This document shows positions 26,379 to 35,348 of a DNA stretch of 64,000 bases, one piece after another. Numbering within the stretch: position 1 is the first letter of the stretch; the number at the start of each line of letters is the position of its first letter. The notes beneath the pieces are model-generated. The model saw only the letters and a list, made by a program, of their open reading frames with translations. It made no database searches and was not told the DNA's origin. Source of the stretch: Sphingomonas dokdonensis (GTDB lineage Bacteria > Pseudomonadota > Alphaproteobacteria > Sphingomonadales > Sphingomonadaceae); contig NZ_NBBI01000007.1 in the NCBI RefSeq assembly GCF_002197685.1, forward strand, positions 31,116 through 95,115, in the 5' to 3' direction. Made by a program: the position numbers and the translations under genes.

Positions 26379-27050
26379 TCAGCCCTTCGCGCGGATCGCG
26401 GCAAAGCGCTCGATCTGCTCGATCGTGCCCGACACGATCATGATGTCGTCGGGCAGCACCCATGTGTCGGGCGTGGCATAGACGAAATCCTCGTCCAGCC
26501 GCTTGATGCCGATGACGGTAATCCCGTACTTGCGCCGCACGTCGCTGAGCGCCAGCGTCACGCCGACGATCGGCCCCGGCGCGGCGAGCTTAGCGATGGC
26601 GAAGCGATCGTCGAACTTGATGAAATCGATAAGCCGCCCGTTCAGCAGGTGCGCCACGCGCTCACCCATGCGCGCCTCGGGAAACACGATATGGTGTGCG
26701 CCCGTGCGCTGCAGGATGCGGCCGTGATTGTCGTTGGTCGCCTTGGCCCAGATCGACGGCACCTTGAGATCCGAGAGGCCGAGCACGGTCAGCACGCTGG
26801 CCTCGATATCGGTGCCGATCCCCACAACGCTCGACGTGAACTCACCCGCACCCAGCGCGCGCAGCGCATCGATGTCGGTGGTGTCCGCCTCCACCGTCTG
26901 CGTCAGCTCGGCCGCCATCATCTCGACGAGGCGCGGATTGGCGTCGACCCCCAGCACTTCGTGGCCCATGCGCATCAGCGAATGGGCCACTGCGCTGCCG
27001 AAGCGGCCCAGGCCGATCACCAGCACGGGCTTTCTGCGATCAGCCGACAA
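26379..27050 (-). CDS. ktrA: KtrA/TrkA-type potassium uptake regulatory subunit
   Basis: A 223-aa cytoplasmic RCK protein that gates a K+ translocating subunit. An N-terminal Rossmann domain (VLVIGLGRFGSAVAHSL, acidic VDANPR) binds nucleotide. A C-terminal RCK_C domain follows (GVTLALSDVRRKYGITVIGIKR). The start is decided by the ribosome binding site: AAGGAGA lies 6 bases before a TTG at 27050, while the nearest upstream ATG (27089) has no such site. That start gives a length close to KtrA (about 220 aa). It overlaps the end of the channel gene by 11 bases. Confidence 0.9.
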   Translation of the reverse strand: MSADRRKPVLVIGLGRFGSAVAHSLMRMGHEVLGVDANPRLVEMMAAELTQTVEADTTDIDALRALGAGEFTSSVVGIGTDIEASVLTVLGLSDLKVPSIWAKATNDNHGRILQRTGAHHIVFPEARMGERVAHLLNGRLIDFIKFDDRFAIAKLAAPGPIVGVTLALSDVRRKYGITVIGIKRLDEDFVYATPDTWVLPDDIMIVSGTIEQIERFAAIRAKG

Positions 27051-28377
27051 TCGGGTTCTCCTTGGGATAGCGATAGGGTTTGCGGCCATCGCTGAGCGCC
27101 AGCGCCGTCGCAATGGTGATGGTACCGACCCGGCCGACATACATCAGCACGATCAGCACCAGCTGCCCCGACACGGGCACGCGGCCGGTGATGCCGGTCG
27201 ACAGGCCAACCGTGGAAAAGGCGGAGATGCATTCGAACAGCACGTCGTGCAGCGGCAGGTGCGTCACCGACAGGAGGATGATCGTACCCGTGCCGATCAG
27301 CATGCTGGCGAGCACCACCACCGTCAGCGCCTGGCGCTCCAGCCGCGTTTCCACCCGGCGCCCCATGATCGTCGCATCGCGCCGCCCGCGAATTTCGCTC
27401 CACACCACCAGCATCACCAGCACGAAGGTGGTGATCTTGATGCCACCGGCGGTGCCCGCGCTGCCCCCGCCGATGAACATCAGGACGTAGTGGAAGCTCA
27501 GCGTCTCCGATCGCAGCGCCGCCATGTTCACGCTGTTGAACCCCGCGGTGCGCGGCATGACCGAAAGGAAGCCGGCGTTCAGGATCTTGTCGCCCACGCT
27601 CATCGGGCCAAGCGTGCCGGGATTGTTCCATTCCGCCGCCAGCATCGCAACAAAGCCGCCGACGAGCAGCACGGCGGTGCCGATCAGCGTGATCTTGCTG
27701 TGAATGGTCCAGCCGCGCCAGCCGCGCGGGCGATTGCGGATCTCCTGCAGCACGGGGAAGCCGAGCGAGGAGACGATCACCGCGATCATCAGCGGGCCAA
27801 GCATCCAGACGTCGTTCTGGAACCGCATCACGCTGTCCGAATAGCTGGAAAAGCCGGCGTTGTTGAACGCGGAGACGGCATGGAACACGCCATGCCACAG
27901 CGCCTCGCCCCAGTTTTCGTGATAGACCGCGCGCAGGCGCAGCGCGAGCACCACCGCGCTCGTACCCTCCAGCAGAAGGGTGACCTTGAGCGCGAGGTAC
28001 AACACGCCCTGCGCATTGCCGGCGGCGAGGCGGCTACGCTCCACGCGGGTGAGAATGCGGTCGCGCAGCCGGATGTCGCGGCCCGCCACCAGCCCTAGCA
28101 CCACCGCCGCGGTCATGATGCCGAAACCGCCGATCTGGAACAGGAGCAGGATCACCGCCTGGCCGAACGGCGTCCAGAAAGTCGCCGTGTCGACCGTGAT
28201 CAGCCCGGTGACGGAAACGGCGGAAGTGGCGGTGAACAGCGCCACGATGAGCGGCGCGCCGCCCGGTCCGGCGTGTGCGATCGGCAGCAGCAGCAAAAGC
28301 GTGCCAATCGCGATCGCCGCCAGGAAAAGCAGGGGGATCAGCCGGACGGGTTTGCTGAGCGGAGCGAAAATTCTCAC
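27040..28377 (-). CDS. ktrB: KtrB/TrkH-type potassium uptake channel subunit
   Basis: An integral membrane K+ translocating subunit of about 445 aa with four repeated M1-P-M2 units. The pore segments are visible: FTATSAVSVTGLITVD, FHAVSAFNNAGFSSYSD, SVMPRTAGFNSVNM and FECISAFSTVGLSTGI, each with the key filter glycine. The start is unsure: a GTG at 28377 gives a normal short N-terminus but a weak ribosome binding site, and the frame stays open to an ATG at 28452 inside the upstream Hsp70-like gene. It pairs with the overlapping ktrA gene. Confidence 0.92.
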   Translation of the reverse strand: MRIFAPLSKPVRLIPLLFLAAIAIGTLLLLLPIAHAGPGGAPLIVALFTATSAVSVTGLITVDTATFWTPFGQAVILLLFQIGGFGIMTAAVVLGLVAGRDIRLRDRILTRVERSRLAAGNAQGVLYLALKVTLLLEGTSAVVLALRLRAVYHENWGEALWHGVFHAVSAFNNAGFSSYSDSVMRFQNDVWMLGPLMIAVIVSSLGFPVLQEIRNRPRGWRGWTIHSKITLIGTAVLLVGGFVAMLAAEWNNPGTLGPMSVGDKILNAGFLSVMPRTAGFNSVNMAALRSETLSFHYVLMFIGGGSAGTAGGIKITTFVLVMLVVWSEIRGRRDATIMGRRVETRLERQALTVVVLASMLIGTGTIILLSVTHLPLHDVLFECISAFSTVGLSTGITGRVPVSGQLVLIVLMYVGRVGTITIATALALSDGRKPYRYPKENPIVG

Positions 28378-28429
28378 CGGCGCGGGCCTAACCCACCGTG
28401 CGGCCAAAGGCCAATCGCGGCCGCGTCGG

Positions 28430-29731
28430 TCAGGCGGCCCATTCCGCCGCATTCGGCTGCGCCCCGATCAGCGCCAGGCCGTGCGCGATCGAGGTCAGCT
28501 CGCCGCCGGTCGCAAGGCGGCCATCGCCGAAGCGCCGCTCGAATATCGCGCGCACCGCCGGGATTAGCGACGATCCGCCGGTCAGGAACACGCGGTCGAT
28601 CGCCGGCTCGGCGACGCCCGCGCGGGCCAGCGCGTCGTCCAGCGCGGCCTCGATCCGCTGCAGGTCCTCCGCGATCCACGCCTCGAACTCGGCGCGGCGC
28701 ACCGTTGCCTCGATCGTCACTCCCTCGCCGTGGAAGCGGAACGCGGCCTCGTCCGCGCTCGACAGCGCGCGCTTCAATTGCCCCACCGCATCGTACAGCG
28801 GAAAGCCCTGTTCGTGCTCGATCAGCGCGATCATGCGACCGACCGCTTCGGGCTCCAGCGCATGGCGTTGCAGCCGACGCAGCTCGTCCAGGGTCTTGCG
28901 GTTGCGCATCATGGCGAGGCGCGACCAGTCGGCGAACTCGGAGAAATAGCCGCCGGGAATGTCGAGCACCTTGCCCATCGAGCGATACTGCCCGCCGCGG
29001 CCAAGCATCGGCAGCACGAGCCGTTCGACGATGCGCCGGTCGAACCGGTCGCCCGCGATGCCGACGCCCGAAGAAGCCAATGGTACGCAGCGCCGCGCCG
29101 CGCCCGGCGCACCCACGCGCACCAACGAGAAATCGGTCGTACCGCCGCCGAAATCCGCCACCAGGATGGTCGCCGGCTCGGTAAGGCGCGCGGCATAGCT
29201 GAACGCCGCGCCAAGCGGCTCGTGCACATAGATGATCTCGCTGCCGAAGGCGGCGAACATCTGGTCGTAGCGTTGCCGGGCAAGCGCCGGATCGGCGCGC
29301 GCGCCGGCGAATTCCACCGGCCGCCCCACCACCACGCGCGCCGGTCGCCGGTCGAGCTGGCCGCCGGCATGTGCGACCAGCTTCTGCAGAAACAGCCGAC
29401 CCAGATCCTCGAAGCGGAACGGACGGTTGAAGATCATCGCCCGCTCGAACAGCGGGCTCGCCGCCACCGTTTTGAACGATTGCACGAAGCGGCTGTCGAG
29501 CGGCGACTGGAGATATTCCGCGATCGCCCACGGCCCGGCATCGTGCGCCGCGCCGTTCCAGCCCGCCTCGTCCTCCCAGAAGCACAAGGCGGAGCGAAAC
29601 ACCGCGCCCGTCGCCTCGGCACCGGCGAACTCGAGCAGCTGCGATTGATCCGCCCCGTCGGCGCGTGCCACCACCGTGTTGGTGGTGCCGAAATCGAGGC
29701 CGAGCGCCGCGGCATCCTGGCCTGTGTCCAC
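28430..29731 (-). CDS. Hsp70-family chaperone-like ATPase (YegD-like)
   Basis: A 433-aa Hsp70/actin-fold protein. Phosphate-1 motif LGLDFGTTNTV (residues 10-20), phosphate-2 ADFGGGTTDFS and the adenosine motif FLTGGSSLIP are present. It is far shorter than DnaK (about 640 aa) and lacks the substrate-binding domain, like E. coli YegD. The start is a GTG at 29731 with GGGAGG 6 bases upstream. It is the first of four same-strand genes (Hsp70-like, ktrB, ktrA, selO). Its client or role is unknown. Confidence 0.88.
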   Translation of the reverse strand: MDTGQDAAALGLDFGTTNTVVARADGADQSQLLEFAGAEATGAVFRSALCFWEDEAGWNGAAHDAGPWAIAEYLQSPLDSRFVQSFKTVAASPLFERAMIFNRPFRFEDLGRLFLQKLVAHAGGQLDRRPARVVVGRPVEFAGARADPALARQRYDQMFAAFGSEIIYVHEPLGAAFSYAARLTEPATILVADFGGGTTDFSLVRVGAPGAARRCVPLASSGVGIAGDRFDRRIVERLVLPMLGRGGQYRSMGKVLDIPGGYFSEFADWSRLAMMRNRKTLDELRRLQRHALEPEAVGRMIALIEHEQGFPLYDAVGQLKRALSSADEAAFRFHGEGVTIEATVRRAEFEAWIAEDLQRIEAALDDALARAGVAEPAIDRVFLTGGSSLIPAVRAIFERRFGDGRLATGGELTSIAHGLALIGAQPNAAEWAA

Positions 29732-29858
29732 GATGTGCCTCCCGTTTCTTGTCGAACAGCCGCCATGGCGAGGCGCGGCTGTGACGCACCCGGGCGCAAT
29801 CCGCAACCGCGTGCGGCGCAATCGCCTCGGCAGGCGTTGGGCGTGCAGGAGACAGCAT

Positions 29859-30113
29859 ATGGCCCAACCATCAACCGCCATGCTCGGGATCAAGCGATCC
29901 GCCGAAATGGCCGCGGTGTTCATGATCGGCGACGGCTTGCTCGGGCTGCTGCAACCGGAACGCCATGTCGCGCTATGGCGATCGGACGTGCGTGCGGTGG
30001 ACGGTCTGGTCAGGCCCTTTGTCGGCCATCCCGCCCGCCGACGCCTGTATGGCTTCCTTCAGATCGGCGCGGGTTTGCTCCTCGCCTCCCGCCTGCATCG
30101 TCGCGCCGACTGA
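29859..30113 (+). CDS. Small membrane protein, unknown function
   Basis: An 84-aa protein with two hydrophobic stretches: AAVFMIGDGLLGLLQP near residues 16-31 and YGFLQIGAGLLLASRL near the end. AGGAG lies 7 bases before the ATG. The pattern GDGLLGLLQPERHVALWRSD is one I associate with small uncharacterised proteobacterial proteins. It is divergent from the Hsp70-like gene and 69 bases before a GST-fold gene. Confidence 0.7.
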   Translation: MAQPSTAMLGIKRSAEMAAVFMIGDGLLGLLQPERHVALWRSDVRAVDGLVRPFVGHPARRRLYGFLQIGAGLLLASRLHRRAD

Positions 30114-30182
30114 CGGGTAGCTGGTTCGCCCGTCCTAGATCACGGTTGCCGATCGGCTGGGCTGGCGGCACAACCCGTCGGC

Positions 30183-31298
30183 ATGGATCCGATCATTCTC
30201 TACGGTTCGCCGCACTCGCTCTACACCGGCAAAACGCGGTCCTACCTGCGCAAGCAGGGTATCGCCTATGTCGAGCGGGCGCCCGACGCGCATTTCCGTG
30301 ACGTGATCGTCCCCACCACGGGCCGCGTCATCATCCCGGTGGTCGCGCTGGCCGACGGCACGATCCTGCAGGACACGGTCGACATCCTCGACCATTTCGA
30401 GCGGCGCGGCGCGCGGGTCAGCGCCTATCCCGCCGGTCCGCGTCAGCGCATCCTGGCGCACATCGCCGAGCTGCACGCCGCCGTCGCGCTCACCCGCCAC
30501 GCCATGCACTACCGCTGGAGCTATGCCGGCGAGCAGGCGCGCTTCCTCCACGATGCCTTTGCGCGCGGCTCGGGCGATGCCGATGCGGTGATGGCGCGCA
30601 TGGCATCCTATCTGCCGATGCTCGGCGTCACGCCCGATACCGTGCCGGCGATCGAACAATCGTATCTCGCGCTGCTCGATTTGCTGGAGGGGCATTTCGC
30701 CGCGCAGCCGTACCTGTTCGGTGGCCAGCCGTCGCTCGGCGACTATGGCCTGCTCGGCCCGCTGTTCGCGCATCTCGGGCGCGATCCGGTGCCGGCCGAC
30801 ATTATGAAGCGGCGCGCGCCCAAGGTTTTCCGCTGGGTGGAGCGGATGAACGCGCCCGATGCCGACATGCCCGAATATGGCGACCGCGCACCGGCGTTCC
30901 TCCCCGACGATGCCCTCGCACCTACGCTCGCGCCCTTGTTCCGTCACATGGCCGACGAGCTGTTTCCCGAACTGGCCGACGCCGCCGCCATGCTGGCGCG
31001 CCACGTCGCCGCCACCGATCCTGCGGAGGGCGCGCCCGTCACCGACAAGGCGCACCGCCGCGTCATCGGATCGGTCGACACGCACTTTCGCGGCGTGCCG
31101 GTGAAGAGCGGCGTTCAGCCCTACACCTTTTACCTGTGGCAGCGCGTCACCGACGCCTTTGACGCGCTCGATGCCGCCGCGGCGGCAAGCGTGCGCGGCT
31201 GGCTTGACGAAGTCGGCCTCGCGCCGCTGCTCGACACCCCACGCCCGATCCGCGTCGAGCGCCGCAACCTTATCGAGGTGTGGGGCCGGCGGCTTTAA
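30183..31298 (+). CDS. Glutathione S-transferase-fold protein (long form)
   Basis: A 371-aa protein. The N-terminal thioredoxin-like domain (IILYGSPHSLYTGKTRSYLRKQGI, then VVALADGTILQDTVDIL) and an all-helical middle domain (LEGHFAAQPYLFGGQPSLGDYGLLGPLF) match GSTs. The protein is about 150 residues longer than a classical GST. The extra C-terminal part contains GVPVKSGVQPYTFYLWQR and WLDEVG, as in large uncharacterised GST-like proteins. The substrate is unknown. Confidence 0.82.
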   Translation: MDPIILYGSPHSLYTGKTRSYLRKQGIAYVERAPDAHFRDVIVPTTGRVIIPVVALADGTILQDTVDILDHFERRGARVSAYPAGPRQRILAHIAELHAAVALTRHAMHYRWSYAGEQARFLHDAFARGSGDADAVMARMASYLPMLGVTPDTVPAIEQSYLALLDLLEGHFAAQPYLFGGQPSLGDYGLLGPLFAHLGRDPVPADIMKRRAPKVFRWVERMNAPDADMPEYGDRAPAFLPDDALAPTLAPLFRHMADELFPELADAAAMLARHVAATDPAEGAPVTDKAHRRVIGSVDTHFRGVPVKSGVQPYTFYLWQRVTDAFDALDAAAAASVRGWLDEVGLAPLLDTPRPIRVERRNLIEVWGRRL

Positions 31299-31834
31299 CG
31301 GTAAGCCGGCGGGCGCAGCAGCGCGTCGAAGCTACCGTCGCCGCTCGACACGTAAAAGGCGAGGGGCGGCTGCTCCGGCCGGATCACGTCGATCTTTTCC
31401 GACACGAAGCTGCGCGGCGGCGGCTCGCCGGGCGTGTTGTCGGTGATCGGTGGCTTGGCCGGGCAGCGCCGCGCGATCGCCGCATCCAATAGGCCGCTTT
31501 CTTCCCGATCGAGCGTCCATTCACGCCGGTTCATGGGGTTGAACGGCGCATCCTTGATCCAGATCTGGCTGCGGCCAACCGCCGTCCCGTCCCATCGGCC
31601 ATCGGCGCGGCGCGCCAGCACGATGCTGTATTCGCTCGTGCTGAGATGCCCGCCGTGCCCGAACAGCATCACCATGGTCGCCGCCTCGGGCATCGGTTCG
31701 TTCAGCGTCGCGCGTAGCGCCCGGTGGTCTGCCAGCGCCGACGATGCGATCTCCGCCGTCGCCGCAGGGATGCACGGTACGGCATCGGCGCTTGCCGCCG
31801 GCGCGACCAGCGCGAGCAGCAGCGCCGCGATCAC
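31295..31834 (-). CDS. Secreted protein, unknown function
   Basis: A 179-aa protein with a signal peptide (IAALLLALVAPAASADA). The mature part includes MVMLFGHGGHLSTSEYSIVLARR, a WDGTAVGRSQIWIKD stretch and a proline-rich segment near residue 140. It begins with GTG inside the stop codon of the cytochrome b561 gene (GTGA), so it is translationally coupled to it. It is convergent with the long GST gene, overlapping its end by four bases. I do not recognise a family. Confidence 0.78.
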   Translation of the reverse strand: MIAALLLALVAPAASADAVPCIPAATAEIASSALADHRALRATLNEPMPEAATMVMLFGHGGHLSTSEYSIVLARRADGRWDGTAVGRSQIWIKDAPFNPMNRREWTLDREESGLLDAAIARRCPAKPPITDNTPGEPPPRSFVSEKIDVIRPEQPPLAFYVSSGDGSFDALLRPPAYR

Positions 31835-32403
31835 CGCTCGTTCACGCTGAACGGCGGCATCCGGTTGGCGGTGCGGCGCTTGTCGACGAACTGGTGCTTC
31901 AGCGCCGCGCCGACATGCAGCACGATCAGCACGTAGGTCAGCTTGATCAGCGCGCCATGGCCGAACTCGAACGCGCCATGGCTCGCCGGCGACAGGCCGG
32001 GGATCAACGGCCAGGGAATACCCGCGAGCAACGTCGTCATGCTGCTCGTCGCGGCCGAGCGCCCTGTGGAGATCGCCGCCCAGCCGGTCAGCGGCAGCCC
32101 CAGCATCACCACATAGAACAGCGCATGGTTGATCCGCGCCGCGGTGCGCTCCCACTGCGGCAGGTCGGCCGGGAGCGGGGGCGGCGGGTTCATCAGGCGC
32201 CAGGCCAGCCGCGCGACGCTCAATAGCAGGATCAGCACGCCCAGCGTCTTGTGCCAGGTGAACCACTCGCCCTTGGCCGGGCCGCTCGCCATGTCCTCGA
32301 ACGTCCAGCCGATGTAGATCTGCGTCAGCAGCAAGGCCGCGATGATCCAGTGCAGCGCCACCGCGACATTGTTGTAGCGCTCCACCCCGTTGCGTGTCGG
32401 CAA
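31831..32403 (-). CDS. Cytochrome b561-type membrane protein
   Basis: A 190-aa di-heme cytochrome b of the inner membrane with four helices. The heme-ligand histidines are visible in VAVALHWIIA, FTWHKTLGV, RINHALFYVVMLGLPLTGW and VLHVGAALKHQFVDKR. It probably moves electrons between quinol and a periplasmic acceptor. A TTG at 32403 with GAGGGGA 6 bases upstream is the best start, giving the usual short N-terminus (PTRNGVERYNNVAVALHW); the frame stays open to an ATG at 32451. It is coupled to the downstream secreted-protein gene, which may be its partner. Confidence 0.88.
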   Translation of the reverse strand: MPTRNGVERYNNVAVALHWIIAALLLTQIYIGWTFEDMASGPAKGEWFTWHKTLGVLILLLSVARLAWRLMNPPPPLPADLPQWERTAARINHALFYVVMLGLPLTGWAAISTGRSAATSSMTTLLAGIPWPLIPGLSPASHGAFEFGHGALIKLTYVLIVLHVGAALKHQFVDKRRTANRMPPFSVNER

Positions 32404-32462
32404 TCCCTGTCCCCTCGTTGTGCTGTTCCGCCAGCACATAACGCGCCGCAAAGCGTTTCGGC

Positions 32463-33200
32463 TCAGTCGGCAATCACCAGCCGATAGCCCGCGTCATAGT
32501 CGGCCGCGTCGGTCAGCGCGCGATAACGCCGCGCCCACCGGCCGCTTTCGAGATCTGCTGACAGCCGTGCCAGCCCGGCATCCACCCCGTCGATCACCCA
32601 GAAGGACGAGCTGCCCGATCGCACCTGCGGGTCGAGATAGGCGGCCGGGCGGCGCCAATAGGCATGGAGAAAGCCGTCGGTGCAATCGTGCGGCACCGGC
32701 AGCGGGCGCACCTCCATCGGACCCCGCGGGCTCAACCAGCGCGCGTAATTCGCCATGGCCGGCATCTGCCGCTCGTCCAGCGCCGCCAGCTCGGGCAGGT
32801 AATCGGTCAGCCATGGCCGCGCCGCGGGGTCGAACGTCACCAGCACGATGCGCCCGCGCGTCACCCGCCGCATTTCGCGCAGCCCGGCGGCCTGGTCGGG
32901 CCAGTGATGCACCGTCAGTATCGCCATCGCCGTGTCGAAGCTGTTGTCGGCAAAGGGCAGCCGCTCGGCACACCCCTGCACCACCGGCGCGGCGCCATCC
33001 GGTCGTTGGCAAATCATGGCCGTGGACGGCTCCACCGCGATCGTCCGCCGATCCGCCGGCTCGTAGGAGCCCGCGCCCGCACCGACGTTCAGCAGCGTGT
33101 CGCCGTCGCCCAGCGCATCGTGAATAGCCGCCGCGATGCGCGGGTCGGGCCGGCGCTGCGCGGCATAATCATTGCCGATCACATCGTATCGCGCGGCCAT
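32463..33200 (-). CDS. Class I SAM-dependent methyltransferase (UbiE-like fold)
   Basis: A 245-aa methyltransferase. Motif I is TLLNVGAGAGSYEPADR, the ribose-binding acidic residue is in AVEPS, and motif II-like CAERLPFADNSFDTAMAILTVHHW is strong. The domain resembles the Methyltransf_11 group, acting on small molecules. It lies 59 bases upstream of the cytochrome b561 gene on the same strand. The substrate is unknown. Confidence 0.85.
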   Translation of the reverse strand: MAARYDVIGNDYAAQRRPDPRIAAAIHDALGDGDTLLNVGAGAGSYEPADRRTIAVEPSTAMICQRPDGAAPVVQGCAERLPFADNSFDTAMAILTVHHWPDQAAGLREMRRVTRGRIVLVTFDPAARPWLTDYLPELAALDERQMPAMANYARWLSPRGPMEVRPLPVPHDCTDGFLHAYWRRPAAYLDPQVRSGSSSFWVIDGVDAGLARLSADLESGRWARRYRALTDAADYDAGYRLVIAD

Positions 33201-33313
33201 GCGCCACGCTACGCCGCGCGCCGGCTGCCGGCAAGGGATGCCAGCAGCCAGCCGTGGAGCCTTGCCATCATGTCACCGGAGCCTAAGCTGGCGGCCTGAA
33301 ACGGGAGCACGCC

Positions 33314-34459
33314 ATGTTGCTGATGCTTTTCCTTATGCTGCAAGCGAGCAGCACCGACATCATCGTCACCGGCAAGCGGCTGGAGGAGGCGCACGACGCC
33401 TGCGTGCGCGGCGAATGCACGCCGCTGCGCGATGCGCAGGCAAGCATCGCGCTAGCCGAGGCACGCTTTCGCACCGGCAAATATCTCCAGGCCAAGAATT
33501 TGCTCGGGCGCGCCATCCGCCGCAATCGCGCCAAGGCCGCCACCGATCCGAAACCCGTTGCCGCCTTGTACGAGGCTTATGCTACCGTCTCACTGCACGA
33601 GGGCAATTGGGACGATTACCAGAAGGGCGTCTACGCGCAGGTCCGCACATTGCGCGACAATCTGCCGCCGGACGACCCTGCGGTGCAGACCGCCGCAACG
33701 GCGATCGGTGACATGTGGCTGAAGGTCAACGATCCGCGCGAGGCGATCCGTGCATTTGAACTGACCGAGCGTGAGGCGCTGCGCGACGGGCAGCCCGCCG
33801 TTGCGATGCTCGCCGGGCTACGGCGCGTGATGGTCATGAACGTGCAGGATCGCGGCGCGGAGGCGATCGCGCTTCTCGACGAACTCGAGCAGCGGCCGAT
33901 CGCGCAGAGCCCGCGGTATCGCACCGCCCTGCAGATCATTCGCCTCCGCGTCTCGGCGCGCGATGCGGACGGCAAGGAGCTGGCCAGGCTGATCCGCGCG
34001 CTGCCGACCCGCCAGGGCGACACGCCGATCCTGATCAAGTCGCCACGCTATGACGCGATCACGCCCGTGACGGCCAGCCGCGCCGCCGCGTTGGGGAATG
34101 CCGAGGGGCTGGGGAATGGGCACTACGGCTGCCGCACGATGGGGGTTGATGCCGTGCGATGGGCCGATGTCGGCTTCTGGATCAGGCCCGACGGCACCAC
34201 GGCGGACGCCGAGATTCTTCGCAACTCCCGGGGTGCGGATTGGACCGACGTGATCCTGAAGCAGATCGCCGGGCGGCAATATTCGCCAACCGCGGGCGAG
34301 CCGGACAGCCCCGGTTTCTACAAGATCGAGCGACTGACGCAGAAGTCGGCTTACGTGACGCCGGAATGCAGCAATATAGCCCGACGCAAGGTGATGAACG
34401 GCTTCGAGACGCTGGACTTGACCGAGGAAGGATCAGCCACCCCCGCTGCCGCGAACTGA
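33314..34459 (+). CDS. Secreted helical-repeat protein with TonB-C-like C-terminus (paralogue B)
   Basis: A 381-aa protein, clearly paralogous to the one at 4940-6088. It has the same layout: hydrophobic leader (MLLMLFLMLQASS), TonB-box-like TDIIVTGKRLEEAH, a conserved block CTPLRDAQASIALAEARF, TPR-like helices with LHEGNWDDYQKG and RTLRDNLPPDDP, and a C-terminal module GFWIRPDGTTADAEILRNSRG ... RQYSPT. GGGAG precedes the ATG. It is divergent from the methyltransferase gene. Function is unknown. Confidence 0.85.
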   Translation: MLLMLFLMLQASSTDIIVTGKRLEEAHDACVRGECTPLRDAQASIALAEARFRTGKYLQAKNLLGRAIRRNRAKAATDPKPVAALYEAYATVSLHEGNWDDYQKGVYAQVRTLRDNLPPDDPAVQTAATAIGDMWLKVNDPREAIRAFELTEREALRDGQPAVAMLAGLRRVMVMNVQDRGAEAIALLDELEQRPIAQSPRYRTALQIIRLRVSARDADGKELARLIRALPTRQGDTPILIKSPRYDAITPVTASRAAALGNAEGLGNGHYGCRTMGVDAVRWADVGFWIRPDGTTADAEILRNSRGADWTDVILKQIAGRQYSPTAGEPDSPGFYKIERLTQKSAYVTPECSNIARRKVMNGFETLDLTEEGSATPAAAN

Positions 34460-34605
34460 CCTGCTACGATCGTCGCCCGGTTTGACTTGGGACCTTGACC
34501 TGGCTGACCTTCACCCCGGTTCAAGGCCGACAACAGCATCGTTGCCCATGAACCGGGTCAGCGACAAACCGCTACTCCGCCAAACAAAGTAGAGAGGATG
34601 CAACA

Positions 34606-35226
34606 ATGAGGCTCTTCAACTCGGTCGGTCCGAACCCGCGGGTCGTGACGCTGTTCCTGGCGGAAAAGGGCATCACGCTCCCGCACGTCACCGTCGACAT
34701 TCGCGGCGGCGAAAACCGGCGGGCGCCGTACAACGAGGCGGTGAACCCCGCCGGGCAGACCCCCGCGCTGGAACTGGACAACGGCAGCATCCTCACCGAA
34801 ATCACCGCCATCTGCGAGTATCTCGAGGAGCGGCACCCCACCCCGCCGCTGATCGGCACCACCGCGGAGGAGCGCGCCGAAACGCGCATGTGGGTACGCC
34901 GCGCGGACCTCAAGGTATGCGAGCCGCTCACCGCCGGGTTTCGCGGCGCGGAGGGTTTGCCGATGTTCGAACAGCGTATGCGCTGCCTGCCCGAAGCGGC
35001 GGCCGGGCTGAAGGCGGTGGCGCAGGACGGGATCGCCTGGTTCGACGCGCAGATCGCCGGGCGCCAGTATATCGCCGGCGACCGCTTCACGCTCGCCGAC
35101 ATCATGCTGTTCGCCTTTCTGGACTTCGGCCGCGCTGTCGGTCAGCCGTTCGATCCCAAGAATACGCATGTCGCCGCCTGGTTCGATCGGGTGAGCAAGC
35201 GGCCTGCCTTCCAGCCCGCCGCATGA
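34606..35226 (+). CDS. Glutathione S-transferase family protein
   Basis: A 206-aa classical GST. The thioredoxin domain holds RLFNSVGPNPRVVTLFLAEKGI, the cis-proline segment NPAGQTPALELDNG and the glutathione-binding LTEITAICEYLEE. The helical domain holds YIAGDRFTLADIMLFAFLDF. The second residue of the active-site loop is in SVGPNPR, so the catalytic residue is probably a serine. GAGAGG lies upstream of the ATG. It may detoxify electrophiles; the substrate is unknown. Confidence 0.92.
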   Translation: MRLFNSVGPNPRVVTLFLAEKGITLPHVTVDIRGGENRRAPYNEAVNPAGQTPALELDNGSILTEITAICEYLEERHPTPPLIGTTAEERAETRMWVRRADLKVCEPLTAGFRGAEGLPMFEQRMRCLPEAAAGLKAVAQDGIAWFDAQIAGRQYIAGDRFTLADIMLFAFLDFGRAVGQPFDPKNTHVAAWFDRVSKRPAFQPAA

Positions 35227-35348
35227 AAACCAGCGGCGTGTCGCCTGCCGCAATCAGTGCCAGCCAGCCTCAGCAAGTTCCGTTTCGGAACCAAAACGTC
35301 GGGGCAACAGTTTGACACGCTGGAAACAGGGTACAGAGGGAGAGTAAC

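Noticed and set aside
29676..30113. Longer version of the 84-aa membrane protein
   Set aside because: The extension overlaps the divergent Hsp70-like gene; the ATG at 29859 has its own ribosome binding site.
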